64,000 bases of DNA, from NCBI RefSeq assembly GCF_937128415.1, contig NZ_CAKZMJ010000027.1, positions 110,045 through 174,044 of the forward strand, written 5' to 3'. The DNA is from an uncultured Caldilinea sp. Lineage in GTDB: Bacteria > Chloroflexota > Anaerolineae > Caldilineales > Caldilineaceae. The position numbers and the translations under genes were made by a program. This document shows positions 20,731 to 47,501 of this stretch, in pieces. Position 1 is the first letter of the stretch; each line of letters begins with the position of its first letter. Below the pieces are notes generated by a model. That model saw only the letters and a list, made by a program, of their open reading frames with translations, was not told where the DNA came from and made no database searches.

Positions 20731-22230
20731 ATGACGGAGCACTTCGATCTCATGATCATCGGCACGGGCGCGGGCGGCGGAACGCTGGCCTATGCGTTGC
20801 GCAACAGCGGACTCCGCATCCTGCTCATCGAGCGGGGCGACTTTTTGCCGCAGGAGCCGCAGAATTGGCAGCCCGCGGAGGTCTTCGACCGCCGGCGCTA
20901 TAAGCCGGATGAAACCTGGTACGGCGCGGACGGCAAACCCTTTCATCCCGGCGTGCATTACTTCGTCGGCGGCAACACCAAGGTCTACGGCGCTGCGTTG
21001 CCCCGCTTTCGCAAGGAGGACTTCGGAGCCATCGAGCACGAGGGCGGAACCTCGCCGGCCTGGCCGATCCCCTACGAAGATCTGGAGCCGTACTACGCCC
21101 GCGCCGAAGCAATTTATCTGGTGCATGGCGCGCCCGGCGAAGACCCAACCGAGCCGCCGCGTTCCGGGCCATTCCCCTATCCACCTGTACCTCACGAGCC
21201 GTACATCGACGAGCTGTGCGAGCGGCTGCGCCGTCAGGGGCTTCATCCGTTTCATCTGCCGATGGCCATCGATCTGCGCGCCGGCGGGCGGTGCATCCGC
21301 TGCAAAACCTGCGACGGCTTTCCCTGTCAGGTGTTGGCGAAGGGAGAAAGCGACGTCTGCTGCGTGCGACCGGCTCTGGACAGCCCGAACATCACCCTAT
21401 GGACGCGCACGCTGGCAAGACGGCTGCTGACGGATGCAACGGGTCGCCGCGTTGTAGCGGTTGAAGTGGATCGCAACGGACAAAAGGAGACCGTGCACGC
21501 CGATCGATTTGTCGTCTCTTGCGGCGCGGTCAACTCAGCGCTGCTGTTGCTGCGCTCCGCCAACGACAAACACCCCAACGGCCTGGCGAACTCGTCCGGC
21601 CTGGTGGGGCGCAACTATATGGTGCACAACAACACGGCCCTGATGGCGGTCGATCCCCTGCGGCGCAACCCGACGATCTTTCAGAAGACGATGGCCGTCA
21701 ACGACTTCTACTTCAGAGGGCCGAACTTTCCCTATCCGATGGGCAACATTCAGTTGCTGGGAAAGCTTCAGGCCGGCATGTTGACCGCTGCGCAACCGCT
21801 CGTGCCCAAGCCCATTTTGCAAGGGATGGCCGACCGCAGCGTCGACTGGTGGGTGATGTCCGAAGACCTGCCCGACCCCGACAACCGCGTCGAGCTGCGC
21901 AGCGATGGGCGGGTGGTGATCCACTGGAAGCCCAACAACTTGACGGCGCATCGCAAACTCGTCGAGGCGGCAAAGGAGATGATGCGCGCGGCCGGCTATC
22001 GCTTCATCTTTATCAAACCGATGGGCATCGAGACGAACTCTCATCAGTGCGGCACGCTTCGCTTTGGGACAGACCCGGCCACTTCGGTGCTCGATCCCTA
22101 CTGTCGCGCCCACGACGTCGAAAATTTGTGGGTGGTCGATTCGTCGTTTTTCCCTTCATCTGCGGCGATGAATCCGGCGCTGACCATTGCGGCGCAGGCG
22201 TTGCGCGTGGCGGAGAAGATTTCGAAATAA
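20731..22230 (+). CDS. GMC-family FAD-dependent oxidoreductase
   Basis: A 499-residue glucose-methanol-choline-type oxidoreductase. The FAD dinucleotide motif is IIGTGAGGGTLAYALRNSG near residue 8, followed by LLIERGDFLPQE; FVGGNTKVYGAALPRFR is the second FAD-contact block; the C-terminal LWVVDSSFFPSSAAMNPALT contains the conserved substrate-domain Asn-Pro. Bacterial members with this layout oxidise sugars or polyols (for example gluconate- or pyranose-type dehydrogenases) and pass electrons to a cytochrome or quinone. No twin-Arg signal is evident. It starts 10 bp after the permease. Confidence 0.9.
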   Translation: MTEHFDLMIIGTGAGGGTLAYALRNSGLRILLIERGDFLPQEPQNWQPAEVFDRRRYKPDETWYGADGKPFHPGVHYFVGGNTKVYGAALPRFRKEDFGAIEHEGGTSPAWPIPYEDLEPYYARAEAIYLVHGAPGEDPTEPPRSGPFPYPPVPHEPYIDELCERLRRQGLHPFHLPMAIDLRAGGRCIRCKTCDGFPCQVLAKGESDVCCVRPALDSPNITLWTRTLARRLLTDATGRRVVAVEVDRNGQKETVHADRFVVSCGAVNSALLLLRSANDKHPNGLANSSGLVGRNYMVHNNTALMAVDPLRRNPTIFQKTMAVNDFYFRGPNFPYPMGNIQLLGKLQAGMLTAAQPLVPKPILQGMADRSVDWWVMSEDLPDPDNRVELRSDGRVVIHWKPNNLTAHRKLVEAAKEMMRAAGYRFIFIKPMGIETNSHQCGTLRFGTDPATSVLDPYCRAHDVENLWVVDSSFFPSSAAMNPALTIAAQALRVAEKISK

Positions 22231-22296
22231 ATTAGGGTCTTGGTGCGTTCACGGAGGTGCAGCGACGAGCTGCGCTTAACGAGAATACACCGATTT

Positions 22297-22431
22297 CACC
22301 GTAGCTGCGGGCCCTCACCCCCTGGCCCCCTCTCCCAATGCTGGGAGAGGGGGAAAGAGCGCCATAGCCGCGGCTCGCAACGGCAGGTCTTTTGGATTCA
22401 CCGTAGCTGCGGCTCGCAGCCGCAGGTTCTG
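22297..22431. repeat. Inverted copy of the composite palindromic repeat
   Basis: The 28-bp palindrome CCCCCTCTCCCA-ATGC-TGGGAGAGGGGG spans 22326-22353, preceded by CCCTCACCCCCTGGCC, the complement of the arm seen at 12.6-12.9 kb. It is followed by the second palindrome CTGCGGCT-CGC-AGCCGCAG (22407-22425). The whole block is the 12.5-kb element in opposite orientation, inside the 242-bp gap between the GMC and GlcG-like genes. Confidence 0.85.
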
Positions 22432-22472
22432 GCACACCGTTTCATGGTTTTTTAAGGGATAGGAGTGAAGCT

Positions 22473-22895
22473 ATGCACGAACAGCTTACATTGTCGCATC
22501 AGGACGCGCTGCGCATCCTCGAGGCGATTCGCAGCGAGCTGGAGAAGCAGGGCAAAGGCGCGGCGGTTGCGGTCGCCGACGCGCATGGCGAGTTGATCGC
22601 CTTTCTGCGCACCGATGGCTGCAAGCTGCCGTCAATTCAGATCGCCATCAACAAAGCCTTCACCGCCGCACGCGAGCAGCAGCCGACCCGCGCCATCGGC
22701 GACTCCGCGCGCAGCCACGGCTGGCCGATGACCAACTTCGGCGACCTGCGCTATACAGCATGGGGCGGCGGCGTCCCCCTCCGTTATCGGGGGCAAGTCG
22801 TCGGCGGCGTGGGGGTCAGCGGCCTGCCGGAAGAAGAAGACATGGCGCTGGCGGCGATGGGCGCTCGACTCCTTGAAGCGCACCCAGACGATTGA
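22473..22895 (+). CDS. GlcG/HbpS-like (DUF336) protein
   Basis: A 140-residue protein of the GlcG/HbpS family (DALRILEAI; GAAVAVADAHGELIAFLRTDG; INKAFTAA; GGVPLRYRGQVVGGVGVSG). Members are found beside glycolate, diol and sugar oxidation genes, and some bind haem or corrinoids; their biochemical role is uncertain. AGGAG at 22461 lies 7 bases before the ATG. It follows the GMC gene after a repeat-containing gap and precedes the ROK kinase, so it may assist the oxidative steps of this cluster (inference). Confidence 0.88.
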   Translation: MHEQLTLSHQDALRILEAIRSELEKQGKGAAVAVADAHGELIAFLRTDGCKLPSIQIAINKAFTAAREQQPTRAIGDSARSHGWPMTNFGDLRYTAWGGGVPLRYRGQVVGGVGVSGLPEEEDMALAAMGARLLEAHPDD

Positions 22896-22907
22896 AGCAA
22901 ACGGTGT

Positions 22908-22913
22908 TACAAT
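22908..22913 (+). promoter_or_regulatory. Possible extended -10 promoter for the ROK kinase
   Basis: TGTTACAAT, an extended -10 (TGn-TACAAT at 22908-22913), lies 38 bases before the kinase ATG. No good -35 box is seen, so confidence is low; the gene may simply belong to the operon. Confidence 0.3.
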
Positions 22914-22951
22914 CCATCGGCAACCCAAAAACAACGAATCAGGATGCAGAA

Positions 22952-23896
22952 ATGTTCGTAGCAGGCGTCGATTTGGGCGGCACCAAGACGGAAATTGGAC
23001 TGGTGACGCCGGATCATCGAATTATTGCGCGAAGACGCTTCCCAACCGAAGACCGTCTAGGGCCACATTCCGTGGTGGAACGGATTGCGGCGAGCATCGA
23101 GGAGATGCAACAGCAGCTTCCCAGGGGAGAGCGTGTGGCTGCAGTGGGCGTCTGTACGCCGGGGCCGGTCGATCATGCCGCCGGCGTCTTGCTCGATCCC
23201 CCGAACATTCCCGGCCTGCACCAAGCGCCGCTGGCCGCGCTGCTGAGCGAACGCTTGAATGCGCCCGTGCGCCTCGACCATGACGCCAAGGCGGCCGGCC
23301 TGGGCGAGTTTCACTACGGCGCCGGGCGCGGCGAGCGCAGCATGGTGTACATTATCGTCGGCACGGGCGTCGGCGCAGCCATCATCGCCGATGGGCAGGT
23401 CTATCGCGGGCTGCACAACTCCGCAGGCGAGTTCGGCCACACGACGCTGGATCGCGCCGGCGCCCTCTGTTCCTGTGGCTCGCGCGGCTGCGTTGAAACC
23501 TTCATGAGTGGCCCCTGGCTGGCGCGTCGCTATGCAGCCGCGCAACGGGGAGAAACGCCCACATTGGAGACCTCGACTGCGCTGGACGGCCAGCAGGTGG
23601 CGGCGCTGGCGCAGCAGGGCGACGCGCTGGCGTTGCGCGTTCTCACCGAGGCGGGCGAGGCGCTTGGCGTCGCCATCGCCACCCTGGCCATGATCCTGGA
23701 CATCGAATGTTATGTGATCGGCGGCTCGGTGGCGCACTGCGGCGACCTGCTGCTGGAGCCGGCGCGACGCGCGGTCCCGCGCTATAGCTTCCGCTCGGTG
23801 GGTGAACGCGTGCGCATCGTGCAAAATCAACTGGACACGGACGCCGCCCTCCTGGGGTGCGCCTGGCTGGCGCGCGAAGCCTTGCAAGCGACGTAG
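22952..23896 (+). CDS. ROK-family sugar kinase (glucokinase-like)
   Basis: A 314-residue cytoplasmic kinase. The phosphate-binding loop is DLGGTKTEIGLV at residues 7-18; GVCTPGPVD is the second ROK block. The zinc-binding ROK signature is intact (H163 in GEFGHTTLD, then C173, C175 and C180 in CSCGSRGCVE). The ATG at 22952 is preferred over an upstream TTG (22892) because the extra residues are unlike the family. It would phosphorylate glucose, ManNAc or the sugar imported by the upstream ABC system, giving the phosphorylated ligand sensed by the SorC regulator (inference). Confidence 0.9.
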   Translation: MFVAGVDLGGTKTEIGLVTPDHRIIARRRFPTEDRLGPHSVVERIAASIEEMQQQLPRGERVAAVGVCTPGPVDHAAGVLLDPPNIPGLHQAPLAALLSERLNAPVRLDHDAKAAGLGEFHYGAGRGERSMVYIIVGTGVGAAIIADGQVYRGLHNSAGEFGHTTLDRAGALCSCGSRGCVETFMSGPWLARRYAAAQRGETPTLETSTALDGQQVAALAQQGDALALRVLTEAGEALGVAIATLAMILDIECYVIGGSVAHCGDLLLEPARRAVPRYSFRSVGERVRIVQNQLDTDAALLGCAWLAREALQAT

Positions 23897-23907
23897 GAGG
23901 AAAATCG

Positions 23908-24291
23908 ATGAGCCCTGTACGCATGTCGAAGGTGGAAGAGGCGGTGCGGGCCGTGCTGGCGTTCAACGAGGCCTTCAATCGCCATGACGTGGGCGGCATG
24001 ATGGAGCTAATGAGCGAGGATTGCGTCTTCGAAAACACCTCCCCGCCTCCCGATGGCGCCGTCTATGCAGGCAAAGCAGCGGTGACGCACTTCTGGCAAA
24101 CGTTCTTCCAACAGTCGCCGCATGCCCATATCGAGATCGAAGAAATCTTCGGGGCCGGCACGCGTTGCGTCATGCGCTGGCGTTACGACTGGGTGGACGA
24201 TGCAGGACAGGCGGGGCATGTGCGCGGGGTCGATCTCTATCAAGTGAGAGGAGGCCTGATCTGCGAAAAACTCTCTTATGTCAAAGGATGA
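23908..24291 (+). CDS. SnoaL/NTF2-like protein
   Basis: A 127-residue protein with an NTF2-like cone fold (VLAFNEAFNRHDVGGMMELM; CVFENTSPPPDG; GKAAVTHFWQTFF; MRWRYDWVDDAG; LYQVRGGLICEKLSYV). The family includes SnoaL-type cyclases, ketosteroid isomerases and many proteins of unknown role. TAGGAGG lies 7 bases before the ATG. It is the last gene of the SorC cluster, 11 bp after the kinase; its role is not known. Confidence 0.82.
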   Translation: MSPVRMSKVEEAVRAVLAFNEAFNRHDVGGMMELMSEDCVFENTSPPPDGAVYAGKAAVTHFWQTFFQQSPHAHIEIEEIFGAGTRCVMRWRYDWVDDAGQAGHVRGVDLYQVRGGLICEKLSYVKG

Positions 24292-24540
24292 AGGAGGATC
24301 GTCCAGGATGAAGGACGATGCACCGGGAACTTGAAACGAACCTCCGCAAAGGCGAGAGCGGCTCTGGAATCGCGTTCTTGGAAACCTGAAAAATAATTAA
24401 CACAAAGGCACAAAGACACGAAGAAGCGAAGACAGAAAGGCGCAGAGAACAGCAAAAAATGAATCGTCGGTCTGGCGGGATTCTCATCGGTTAGGTGCTG
24501 AGTTAGCTAAGCCTGACGTCTCCGGCCATCACCAAACAAA
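24292..24540. other. Intergenic region after the SorC cluster
   Basis: This stretch holds a small inverted repeat (ATCGTCC at 24298-24304 with GGACGAT at 24313-24319), a near-direct duplication of AGGATGAAGGAGGAT (24286 and 24306), and an A/G-rich segment of CACAAAGACACGAAG type (about 24400-24450). No gene is seen. The first hairpin may terminate the cluster. Confidence 0.5.
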
Positions 24541-24569
24541 AAACCCTTGCGGGTTGAACGCAAGGGTTT
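24541..24569 (-). terminator. Rho-independent terminator of tRNA-Asn
   Basis: AAACCCTTGCG and CGCAAGGGTTT form a perfect 11-bp stem with a 7-base loop. On the minus strand it follows the tRNA by 8 bases and is itself followed by TTTGTTTGG. The opposite side (TTTCTTTCTT) could also terminate + strand transcription. Confidence 0.85.
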
Positions 24570-24577
24570 CTTTCTTC

Positions 24578-24654
<77 letters not shown>

Positions 24655-24735
24655 CGCTGCCAACACTTAAAGTATAGGAAAGAAGGGGTGGCGTGTCAAA
24701 TTGTAGGGGGCAAAAAATGAAAACAAACCCTCCTC

Positions 24736-26455
<1,720 letters not shown>

Positions 26456-26475
26456 CGGTCAGGAAGGCGGAACGT

Positions 26476-28467
26476 TTACACCGCCTGAGAAGTCCGTACA
26501 AACAGAGGCGGCCTCCCCAGGTGCTCCAACAGAAAGGCCAGGAAGATCGCCAGCATGAAGCCGACCACGGCGGCCAGGGCGATGCTGATCGGAGCGCTGG
26601 CGATTTGAACCGGCTCATCCGGCGCAATCGCCGGCGTGCCCATGCGCACCTCGGTGTTGGCGGCGGCGCGCTCCAGGCGTAGCTCCGCCTGTTTGGTGCT
26701 CAAGGCTTTCAACGCGTCCCAGGCCAGATCGCGCTGCTGCGTAAACCGGCGATAGGCCGCCTGCTCCGCCTCCACCTGCGCCTGCAGCTTCTGGAGCCGA
26801 CTCTCCAGCAGCGCAATGCTTTCCTGCATGGGTGCGTCGGCCTGAACGGTGAGCGCCGCCGTCTCTGCGCCGGCGAGCTTCAGCAGCTCCTCCGCCTGGG
26901 CGCGCCCCTCGCTCGCCAGCCTGGCGTCGCGGCTCGCCGTTTCGCCGAGCTCTGAAAACGGCCCGCGCTCGAACAAGGTCGGATAGCGGGCGCGAATGGC
27001 GTTCACCAGCTCGCTCTCCTCAGGCATCTGCACTTCCAGTCCGTTGAAACGTTCGCCGCTTGCCAGCGCCTGGGTGAGCGCGTCGATGTCCGCCTCCAGT
27101 TGCGCAAGCTGTTGCTCCAGCGCTGCAATCGTCCCGTTCAAATCGGCGGTGAGGGCAGCCAACGTGATTTCAGAGGGCGACGTCAACGCAAACTGCAGGG
27201 TCGGTTGCCGCGAGGTCGTCTCCGGCGCTGCGCCAGGTTGGAGCGTCTGGACGCCTTGCACGACCAGGGCGCCGACGGAGGTAGTCAACGGGACGCGCTC
27301 AACGAACGGCGTCGTCGATTTCACGGCCAGATCGGGGTTGTTCAGTTGCAGGGACGGGATGTCGCTGATTGTGGAAGAGGCGAGCTGCGTCTTGAGCAAC
27401 TGCAGCGCAGCCGCCGTGCTGGTCACAGCCCCTTCTCCACCTGCCTGCAATCCTGCCTGCAACAGCCGCGCCGTCGAGAGCGCAGCCGTCATTTGCAGCC
27501 ACTGATCATGGTAAAGCCGCAGCAACCGAGCGTCCCGTTGGCGCTGCGTGTCGAACGCATCGACCAGGGCGCTGTTATAGGCGAGCATGTAGGCGTCCAG
27601 GAGCTGACGTCTCCCCTCCTGTTCGCGCTGAAAGCCCAAAAGCTGGGCTTCCGTCTGCGCGTCCAGATAAGCGGTGATAATGCGGCGATAGGAGCTGAGA
27701 ATTTCATCGGCGTAGCTGGAAAGGGCGGTGGCGTTGACGTTTTGCAAGGTTGCGATCGCCTGCTGCGTCTCCTCCATTTCGCGACGCAACGCATTGAGCG
27801 GAGACTCGGCTAGGAATTGCTCTAAAGCGCGCTGCGCCTGCGCATAGTTCTCCTGGGCCTGGTTTAGCTCCTTCTGCACAGAGGCGATGATCTCATCCGG
27901 CACCTGTCCATAGATGCGATTGACCTCCTGCACGTAATGCTGCGCCCAGGCGTTGGCGATCGCTGCGGCCACAAGCGGGGACTCGGCGCGGGCGGAGATC
28001 AGAATCAGATCGCTTTGGCCGGTCCGGTTATTGGGCGTGGAGAGTTCGGCGTTGATCTGGCGCAGCAGATAGGCCGGATCACGCTGGCGCTCGTTCAATT
28101 GGTCGCGCAGATCGGCGACCACGCGCTCGGCGATCGAGCCGCTGTAGACCAGCCCCAGCAACGCGCTGCGGCGAGAGTTGACGTCGCCGGCGCCCGGCGC
28201 CCCAGACGAAGTGGTGAAACGCTCGTCGAAATTGACCTCCGTCTGGGTGCGCACAATCGCGACGCTGGCGCGCGCCTCATACACGGGAGCCTGCAACAGG
28301 CGGTAAGCAAGCACGCCTAACACGCTCGCCGCAATCACCAGAAGCGTGAAGAAAACGATCTCGCGCCAGCGCTTGATCAGAACATCGATGTATTTGCGCA
28401 GGTCGATCTCATCATTGGCTTCCCATGCGTCGATCGGTTTCGCGCCCTGAACCGGATTTGCAGACAT
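26476..28467 (-). CDS. Wzz-type polysaccharide chain-length / capsular co-polymerase
   Basis: A 663-residue protein with two membrane helices, near residues 40-62 ([19 protein letters not shown]) and 633-655 ([20 protein letters not shown]), bracketing a very long extracytoplasmic region rich in coiled coil (for example [20 protein letters not shown]). [15 protein letters not shown] before the first helix is the Wzz N-terminal signature. No tyrosine-kinase domain follows. It should regulate polymer length of an exported polysaccharide; no polymerase or flippase is nearby. The ATG at 28467 is preferred to GTG 28488. Confidence 0.88.
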   Translation of the reverse strand: MSANPVQGAKPIDAWEANDEIDLRKYIDVLIKRWREIVFFTLLVIAASVLGVLAYRLLQAPVYEARASVAIVRTQTEVNFDERFTTSSGAPGAGDVNSRRSALLGLVYSGSIAERVVADLRDQLNERQRDPAYLLRQINAELSTPNNRTGQSDLILISARAESPLVAAAIANAWAQHYVQEVNRIYGQVPDEIIASVQKELNQAQENYAQAQRALEQFLAESPLNALRREMEETQQAIATLQNVNATALSSYADEILSSYRRIITAYLDAQTEAQLLGFQREQEGRRQLLDAYMLAYNSALVDAFDTQRQRDARLLRLYHDQWLQMTAALSTARLLQAGLQAGGEGAVTSTAAALQLLKTQLASSTISDIPSLQLNNPDLAVKSTTPFVERVPLTTSVGALVVQGVQTLQPGAAPETTSRQPTLQFALTSPSEITLAALTADLNGTIAALEQQLAQLEADIDALTQALASGERFNGLEVQMPEESELVNAIRARYPTLFERGPFSELGETASRDARLASEGRAQAEELLKLAGAETAALTVQADAPMQESIALLESRLQKLQAQVEAEQAAYRRFTQQRDLAWDALKALSTKQAELRLERAAANTEVRMGTPAIAPDEPVQIASAPISIALAAVVGFMLAIFLAFLLEHLGRPPLFVRTSQAV

Positions 28468-28844
28468 AAAACGCTTGATCCCTTTCACAAACGGTTTTCA
28501 CTGTCAGCGCAGATAGGGTCGCATCCATGGTTGCATGCTGACGTCGGCAACGGTCGCTCCGCAATCGTGCTAACTTATACAGTATACAATTTCTGTCGAG
28601 ATTCAGAAAATCGTCAGGCCGATTTCGTGGAAGCGGTCTTTATCGAAAGTCGGTCAGGAAGAAACCCGATTCCATCGCCAAGGCGGACGGGTTCTATGGA
28701 AGAAGACGACATGATTGTACAATAACTGCCGTTGAGATACGACTTGCGCATTGTAAAACAAAGACGGCTTTAGCTCGCCAAGAAGGACGTCCATTCAAAG
28801 ACCATTCACAGAAAAGACCATTCACAAGAAAGGAAGCGACCTGT
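28468..28844. other. Divergent intergenic region, wzz-like to dehydrogenase
   Basis: A 377-bp gap between divergent genes. An AT-rich core at 28575-28589 (TTATACAGTATACAA) offers -10-like boxes in both directions. Just before the dehydrogenase gene the sequence AAAGACCATTCACA is repeated twice (28797-28810 and 28813-28826). The 64-codon frame at 28531-28725 has no homologue I recognise and is not annotated. Confidence 0.45.
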
Positions 28845-29891
<1,047 letters not shown>

Positions 29892-29936
29892 CGATGCGTC
29901 GAGGAGGCGCCTCCACCCATTCGCCCTGGAATCGAC

Positions 29937-31733
<1,797 letters not shown>

Positions 31734-31749
31734 AGAGGTTTCCAAATTC

Positions 31750-31778
31750 TTGTCGAAGCGCTGCGCCCGGTGTATACT
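31750..31778 (+). promoter_or_regulatory. Promoter of the dsbA-dsbB operon
   Basis: TTGTCG (31750-31755), 17 bases, TATACT (31773-31778), just after the CapA-like stop codon. Start of transcription near 31785, about 113 bases before the thioredoxin-like gene. Confidence 0.6.
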
Positions 31779-31897
31779 GGGCTGTTGCTCACTGAAAGCA
31801 GCGGAGTGTGCAATGAACAATGAATCGACGTCAAAATATCTGTTTGCATGATCGTTCAATATCTGGGTGACAAGGAACCGAAGGGAAGAGGATTACG

Positions 31898-32602
<705 letters not shown>

Positions 32603-32629
32603 TCTGAGATCAAAGAGGCGACAATCTTG

Positions 32630-33538
<909 letters not shown>

Positions 33539-33560
33539 ACCATTCAACGACGGATGTAGG

Positions 33561-34382
<822 letters not shown>

Positions 34383-34391
34383 TCTTGACAG

Positions 34392-34973
<582 letters not shown>

Positions 34974-34981
34974 CGACTTCC

Positions 34982-38800
<3,819 letters not shown>

Positions 38801-38808
38801 AGGGAATT

Positions 38809-38866
<58 letters not shown>

Positions 38867-38896
38867 GGTGGTTTGCGGGAGCAAGGCGATTGTGGC

Positions 38897-39853
38897 TCAA
38901 CGAAGAATCGCTTCGCGCCCGGCCAACAGACTCTCGACTTCCTGCCGCGTCGTGACGATCATGTCTCCCTGTTGGCTGAGCGCCAGCGCAGCCAATGCGA
39001 CGCCGTAGCGCAAGCCCAGCCTCAGGTCTCCGGAGAGCCAACCGTAAAGCACGCCGGCGGCCAGGCCATCGCCTGCGCCGAGACGATCGACGATAGTGGT
39101 GGGCAGCGCAGGCTGATGATAGATCTGTGCGCCATCCCAGGCCACCGCTCCTTCGGCGCCCATCGCCATCACCGTGATGCGGGCGTGGGTGCGCGCGGCG
39201 AGACGCTGCACCGTCTCCTCGGCCGGGCCTTCGAGGCCAAAGAGACGCGCGGCGTCCGACCGGTTGCAAAAGAGCAGGTCGCAGCCTTCGATTAGAGGCG
39301 CAAGCGTCTGCACCGCTTCCTCTGCGCTCCAAAGGCGCGCCCGATAATTGACGTCGAAGCTGAGCGCCGCCCCTCTCTCGCGCGCTCGGCGCACCGTTTC
39401 CTTCATCACTTCGAGACACCCAGACGAAAGCGCCGGCGTAATGCCGGTCAAATGAATCAGCCGCGTATTCAGGAGATGCTCCCAGTGCACCTGCGCCGGC
39501 GTCATGCGCGCGGCGCAAGAGTCGGCGCGGTCATAGATCACCTGCGTCGCACGCGGAGGGGAGGCGAACTCCACAAAATAGACCCCCATGCGCCCCTCGC
39601 CGCACCAATGCACGCCCTCAAGATTCACGCCCGCCATGCGCAGATGGTTTGCCGCCAGCCGCCCCAACGGCGAGTCCGGCAGCGCGCCGCACCAGGCCGT
39701 GCGCAGCCCCAGTCGCGCCAGCGCCGCCATCACATTCGCCTCTGCGCCGCCAGGCAGCACATCGAACTGCGCAGCTGTCTCGATGCGCGCGCCGATGGGG
39801 ACGCTCAGGCGCAGCATGATCTCCCCGATCGTTGTTACGTCATACATGTTCAT
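38897..39853 (-). CDS. PfkB-family carbohydrate kinase (2-keto-3-deoxygluconate kinase-like)
   Basis: A 318-residue ribokinase-fold protein. N-terminal motif [10 protein letters not shown] and the glycine-rich [16 protein letters not shown]-terminal signature [20 protein letters not shown] supplies the anion hole and catalytic Asp. The block [14 protein letters not shown] and the N-terminal GEI(M/L)LR pattern resemble KDG kinases (KdgK), which phosphorylate 2-keto-3-deoxygluconate. No KDPG aldolase is in the window, so the substrate call is tentative. It is convergent with mfd. Confidence 0.82.
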   Translation of the reverse strand: MNMYDVTTIGEIMLRLSVPIGARIETAAQFDVLPGGAEANVMAALARLGLRTAWCGALPDSPLGRLAANHLRMAGVNLEGVHWCGEGRMGVYFVEFASPPRATQVIYDRADSCAARMTPAQVHWEHLLNTRLIHLTGITPALSSGCLEVMKETVRRARERGAALSFDVNYRARLWSAEEAVQTLAPLIEGCDLLFCNRSDAARLFGLEGPAEETVQRLAARTHARITVMAMGAEGAVAWDGAQIYHQPALPTTIVDRLGAGDGLAAGVLYGWLSGDLRLGLRYGVALAALALSQQGDMIVTTRQEVESLLAGREAILR

Positions 39854-40083
39854 CGCTCACAGATTGAAGTTTTGTTTACTGGACAGTCTAACAGCTTTTT
39901 GACAGGAACAACCCAGAGAAGCCCTGGTAGAGTGTACCATGAAGCACTTGAGGGTGGGGTGATTTGTAGGCAACGTTTTCAACTTCTGAATGAAGCCGGT
40001 GAAGGGAAAGATGCCTTCACCGGCTTTATTCTTGCATCGCGCGAGTTTCGTCGGCGAAATGTAAATTTCTGCGAGTTCACCGA
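39854..40083. other. Intergenic region upstream of the PfkB kinase
   Basis: About 230 bp without a gene. It holds a perfect 13-bp inverted repeat (39993-40026, listed separately). On the minus strand it includes weak promoter-like sequence before the kinase start. Short open frames here have no recognisable homologues. Confidence 0.45.
39993..40026. terminator. 13-bp stem-loop of uncertain direction
   Basis: AAGCCGGTGAAGG (39993-40005) and CCTTCACCGGCTT (40014-40026) pair perfectly around an 8-base loop. On the + strand it is followed by TATTCTT. With no + strand gene upstream, it may act on the minus-strand leader of the kinase gene or end a small RNA. Confidence 0.5.
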
Positions 40084-40112
40084 TTGACAACTTTCTCAAG
40101 GCGTGCTACGCT
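40084..40112 (+). promoter_or_regulatory. Promoter of the aromatic amino acid operon
   Basis: TTGACA (40084-40089), 17 bases, TACGCT (40107-40112) preceded by TGC (extended -10). Transcription near 40119 gives a leader of about 430 bases before aroH that includes the candidate attenuator. Confidence 0.65.
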
Positions 40113-40188
40113 TGCGTACACTTGATAGGAAAGCAACTTTGGCGTAGATCAACGAAGTTCAGACGTCATTTCAGATCGACGGAATGCG

Positions 40189-40411
<223 letters not shown>

Positions 40412-40417
40412 TGTGTG

Positions 40418-40471
<54 letters not shown>

Positions 40472-40547
40472 GCGGCGATTTATTCAAAAGTGATTTGTTC
40501 AAGTTCTTGAGGTTTTATCAGTCCAGGTGAAGGCGGAGAGTTCAACC

Positions 40548-41845
<1,298 letters not shown>

Positions 41846-41909
41846 CAGACACCGAGTGCAAACTTTGTACAATCGATAAAGGAATCAAGGAAATCATAGG
41901 AGGAGACCG

Positions 41910-42959
<1,050 letters not shown>

Positions 42960-43008
42960 GCAAAGAGACAATCATTCAAGCAGATTTCTCATAGAAAGGT
43001 GAACTTCT

Positions 43009-44025
<1,017 letters not shown>

Positions 44026-44026
44026 G

Positions 44027-44908
<882 letters not shown>

Positions 44909-44935
44909 CGAAATGCAGGCGCCAACCTCAAAAAG

Positions 44936-45541
44936 TCATCCTTGCGCCAGTCGAAAGACGCCGAGCCGGGTGTAGATCGGACCGCTCGGCGTCAGGTCGC
45001 TTTTGTAGAGAATCACTTCGTCGATCCGGTCTGTCTCGACCGTAGATGCGTGCGAAGGAAGCGCAGCCAACCCGGCGACGGCGGCGCCCACGGCGCGCAG
45101 CTGGCTGCCCGTGCTATTGCGTTGCGTGCGCCCGATCGTCAGATGAGGTTTGAACGGCTTATCATCGCCCTGGACGCCCACGCTGCGCACCGCCGCAGCC
45201 ACATCGCTTTGCAGATGCGCCAGCGCCTGCAGATCACCCGCCACGCCGCACCAAATGACGTTGGGGCGGTTGATACTGGGAAAACAGCCCACGCCTTCGA
45301 TCCGTAACCGCAAAGGGCGATGACGCGTCGTCACCGCTGTGAGACGAGCCGTCAAAGCAGAGACTTGCGCCTCCTCGATCTCGCCCAGAAACTGCAACGT
45401 CAGATGGAGATTGTGAATGGCCACCCAGCGCACGGAGCGCTCCAGCTTCTGAGTCACGAGCTGATGCATCAGGCGACGCTGCACGCTTTCCACCTGGCGA
45501 CGCAACCCTGAAGTCAGGTCGATGGCAACAAATGCACGCAT
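44936..45541 (-). CDS. thpR: RNA 2',3'-cyclic phosphodiesterase
   Basis: A 201-residue 2H-phosphoesterase of the LigT/ThpR type. Both catalytic HxT motifs are present: H46-L-T-L and H133-L-T-I (in FKPHLTIGR). The N-terminal MRAFVAIDL and LQFLGEI are characteristic. It opens 2',3'-cyclic phosphates at RNA ends; the physiological substrate is uncertain. It is convergent with tyrA, 27 bp apart. Confidence 0.93.
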   Translation of the reverse strand: MRAFVAIDLTSGLRRQVESVQRRLMHQLVTQKLERSVRWVAIHNLHLTLQFLGEIEEAQVSALTARLTAVTTRHRPLRLRIEGVGCFPSINRPNVIWCGVAGDLQALAHLQSDVAAAVRSVGVQGDDKPFKPHLTIGRTQRNSTGSQLRAVGAAVAGLAALPSHASTVETDRIDEVILYKSDLTPSGPIYTRLGVFRLAQG

Positions 45542-45565
45542 GCGAGTTTTTCAGGCGTTCGGAAA

Positions 45566-46870
<1,305 letters not shown>

Positions 46871-46887
46871 GACCAAAATTTTATCAC

Positions 46888-46928
<41 letters not shown>

Positions 46929-46955
46929 CTCCGCCAGGCGCCTGATTGCATCCCC

Positions 46956-47459
46956 TCAATCGTTATCCCCTTCACCTGTATGTTCGGTGCGCCGCTCCCC
47001 TTGGGTCTCGTTTCCAAAGGTGGCCGCTAAACCTTGCAGGAAGGTCTGCCGTTCTGCATCCGAGAGTCTCGCTGACGGGTGCAGGGGGAGGTAAATCGGA
47101 GGCGGCATTGAACCGTTCTGGACCACCTTCACCACCTCGTCGCTTTCGTTCTTGGCGCGCCCCCACTCAGAGACGTTGAGCTTGGCCCGTCCCTCATCGA
47201 CATCGCGTTGGATCAGCCATGAGACCGGCGCAATGTTGCTGTACCACGGCCAGACCGTTTCATTGCTGTGACAGTCACCGCAGGACCGCATGAACAGCTC
47301 CCTTGTCTTAGGGCTGTCCCATCTCGGCTCGGCTATCACGGGAGGGTTTTGATGCGCCCGGCCGTAAGGGATCAATTGGATCAGAACACCGGACAAAATG
47401 ATCAAGCCGACGACGGATAACAGAACGGTTTTAACGAAGGATGCACGGCGCTCAGGCAT
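46956..47459 (-). CDS. Membrane-anchored c-type haem-binding domain protein
   Basis: A 167-residue protein with an N-terminal helix (residues 9-31) and a haem-binding domain: [23 protein letters not shown] contains the CxxCH site (C60, C63, H64) and the conserved WPWYSN of the 'haem-binding domain' family (PF14376-like). A Met in [14 protein letters not shown] is a possible second ligand. It may transfer electrons at the outer face of the membrane. It lies downstream of SCO1 in the same direction. Confidence 0.85.
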   Translation of the reverse strand: MPERRASFVKTVLLSVVGLIILSGVLIQLIPYGRAHQNPPVIAEPRWDSPKTRELFMRSCGDCHSNETVWPWYSNIAPVSWLIQRDVDEGRAKLNVSEWGRAKNESDEVVKVVQNGSMPPPIYLPLHPSARLSDAERQTFLQGLAATFGNETQGERRTEHTGEGDND

Positions 47460-47501
47460 TGGAAGGCTCCGTGAATATAAATAAATGTCAAGTGAATCGA
47501 G

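Noticed and set aside
28531..28725. A 64-codon open frame before the second dehydrogenase
   Set aside because: No homology, no ribosome binding site, and it overlaps promoter-like sequence.
39857..40099. An 80-codon minus-strand frame upstream of the kinase
   Set aside because: It covers the 13-bp hairpin and promoter sequence and resembles no protein.
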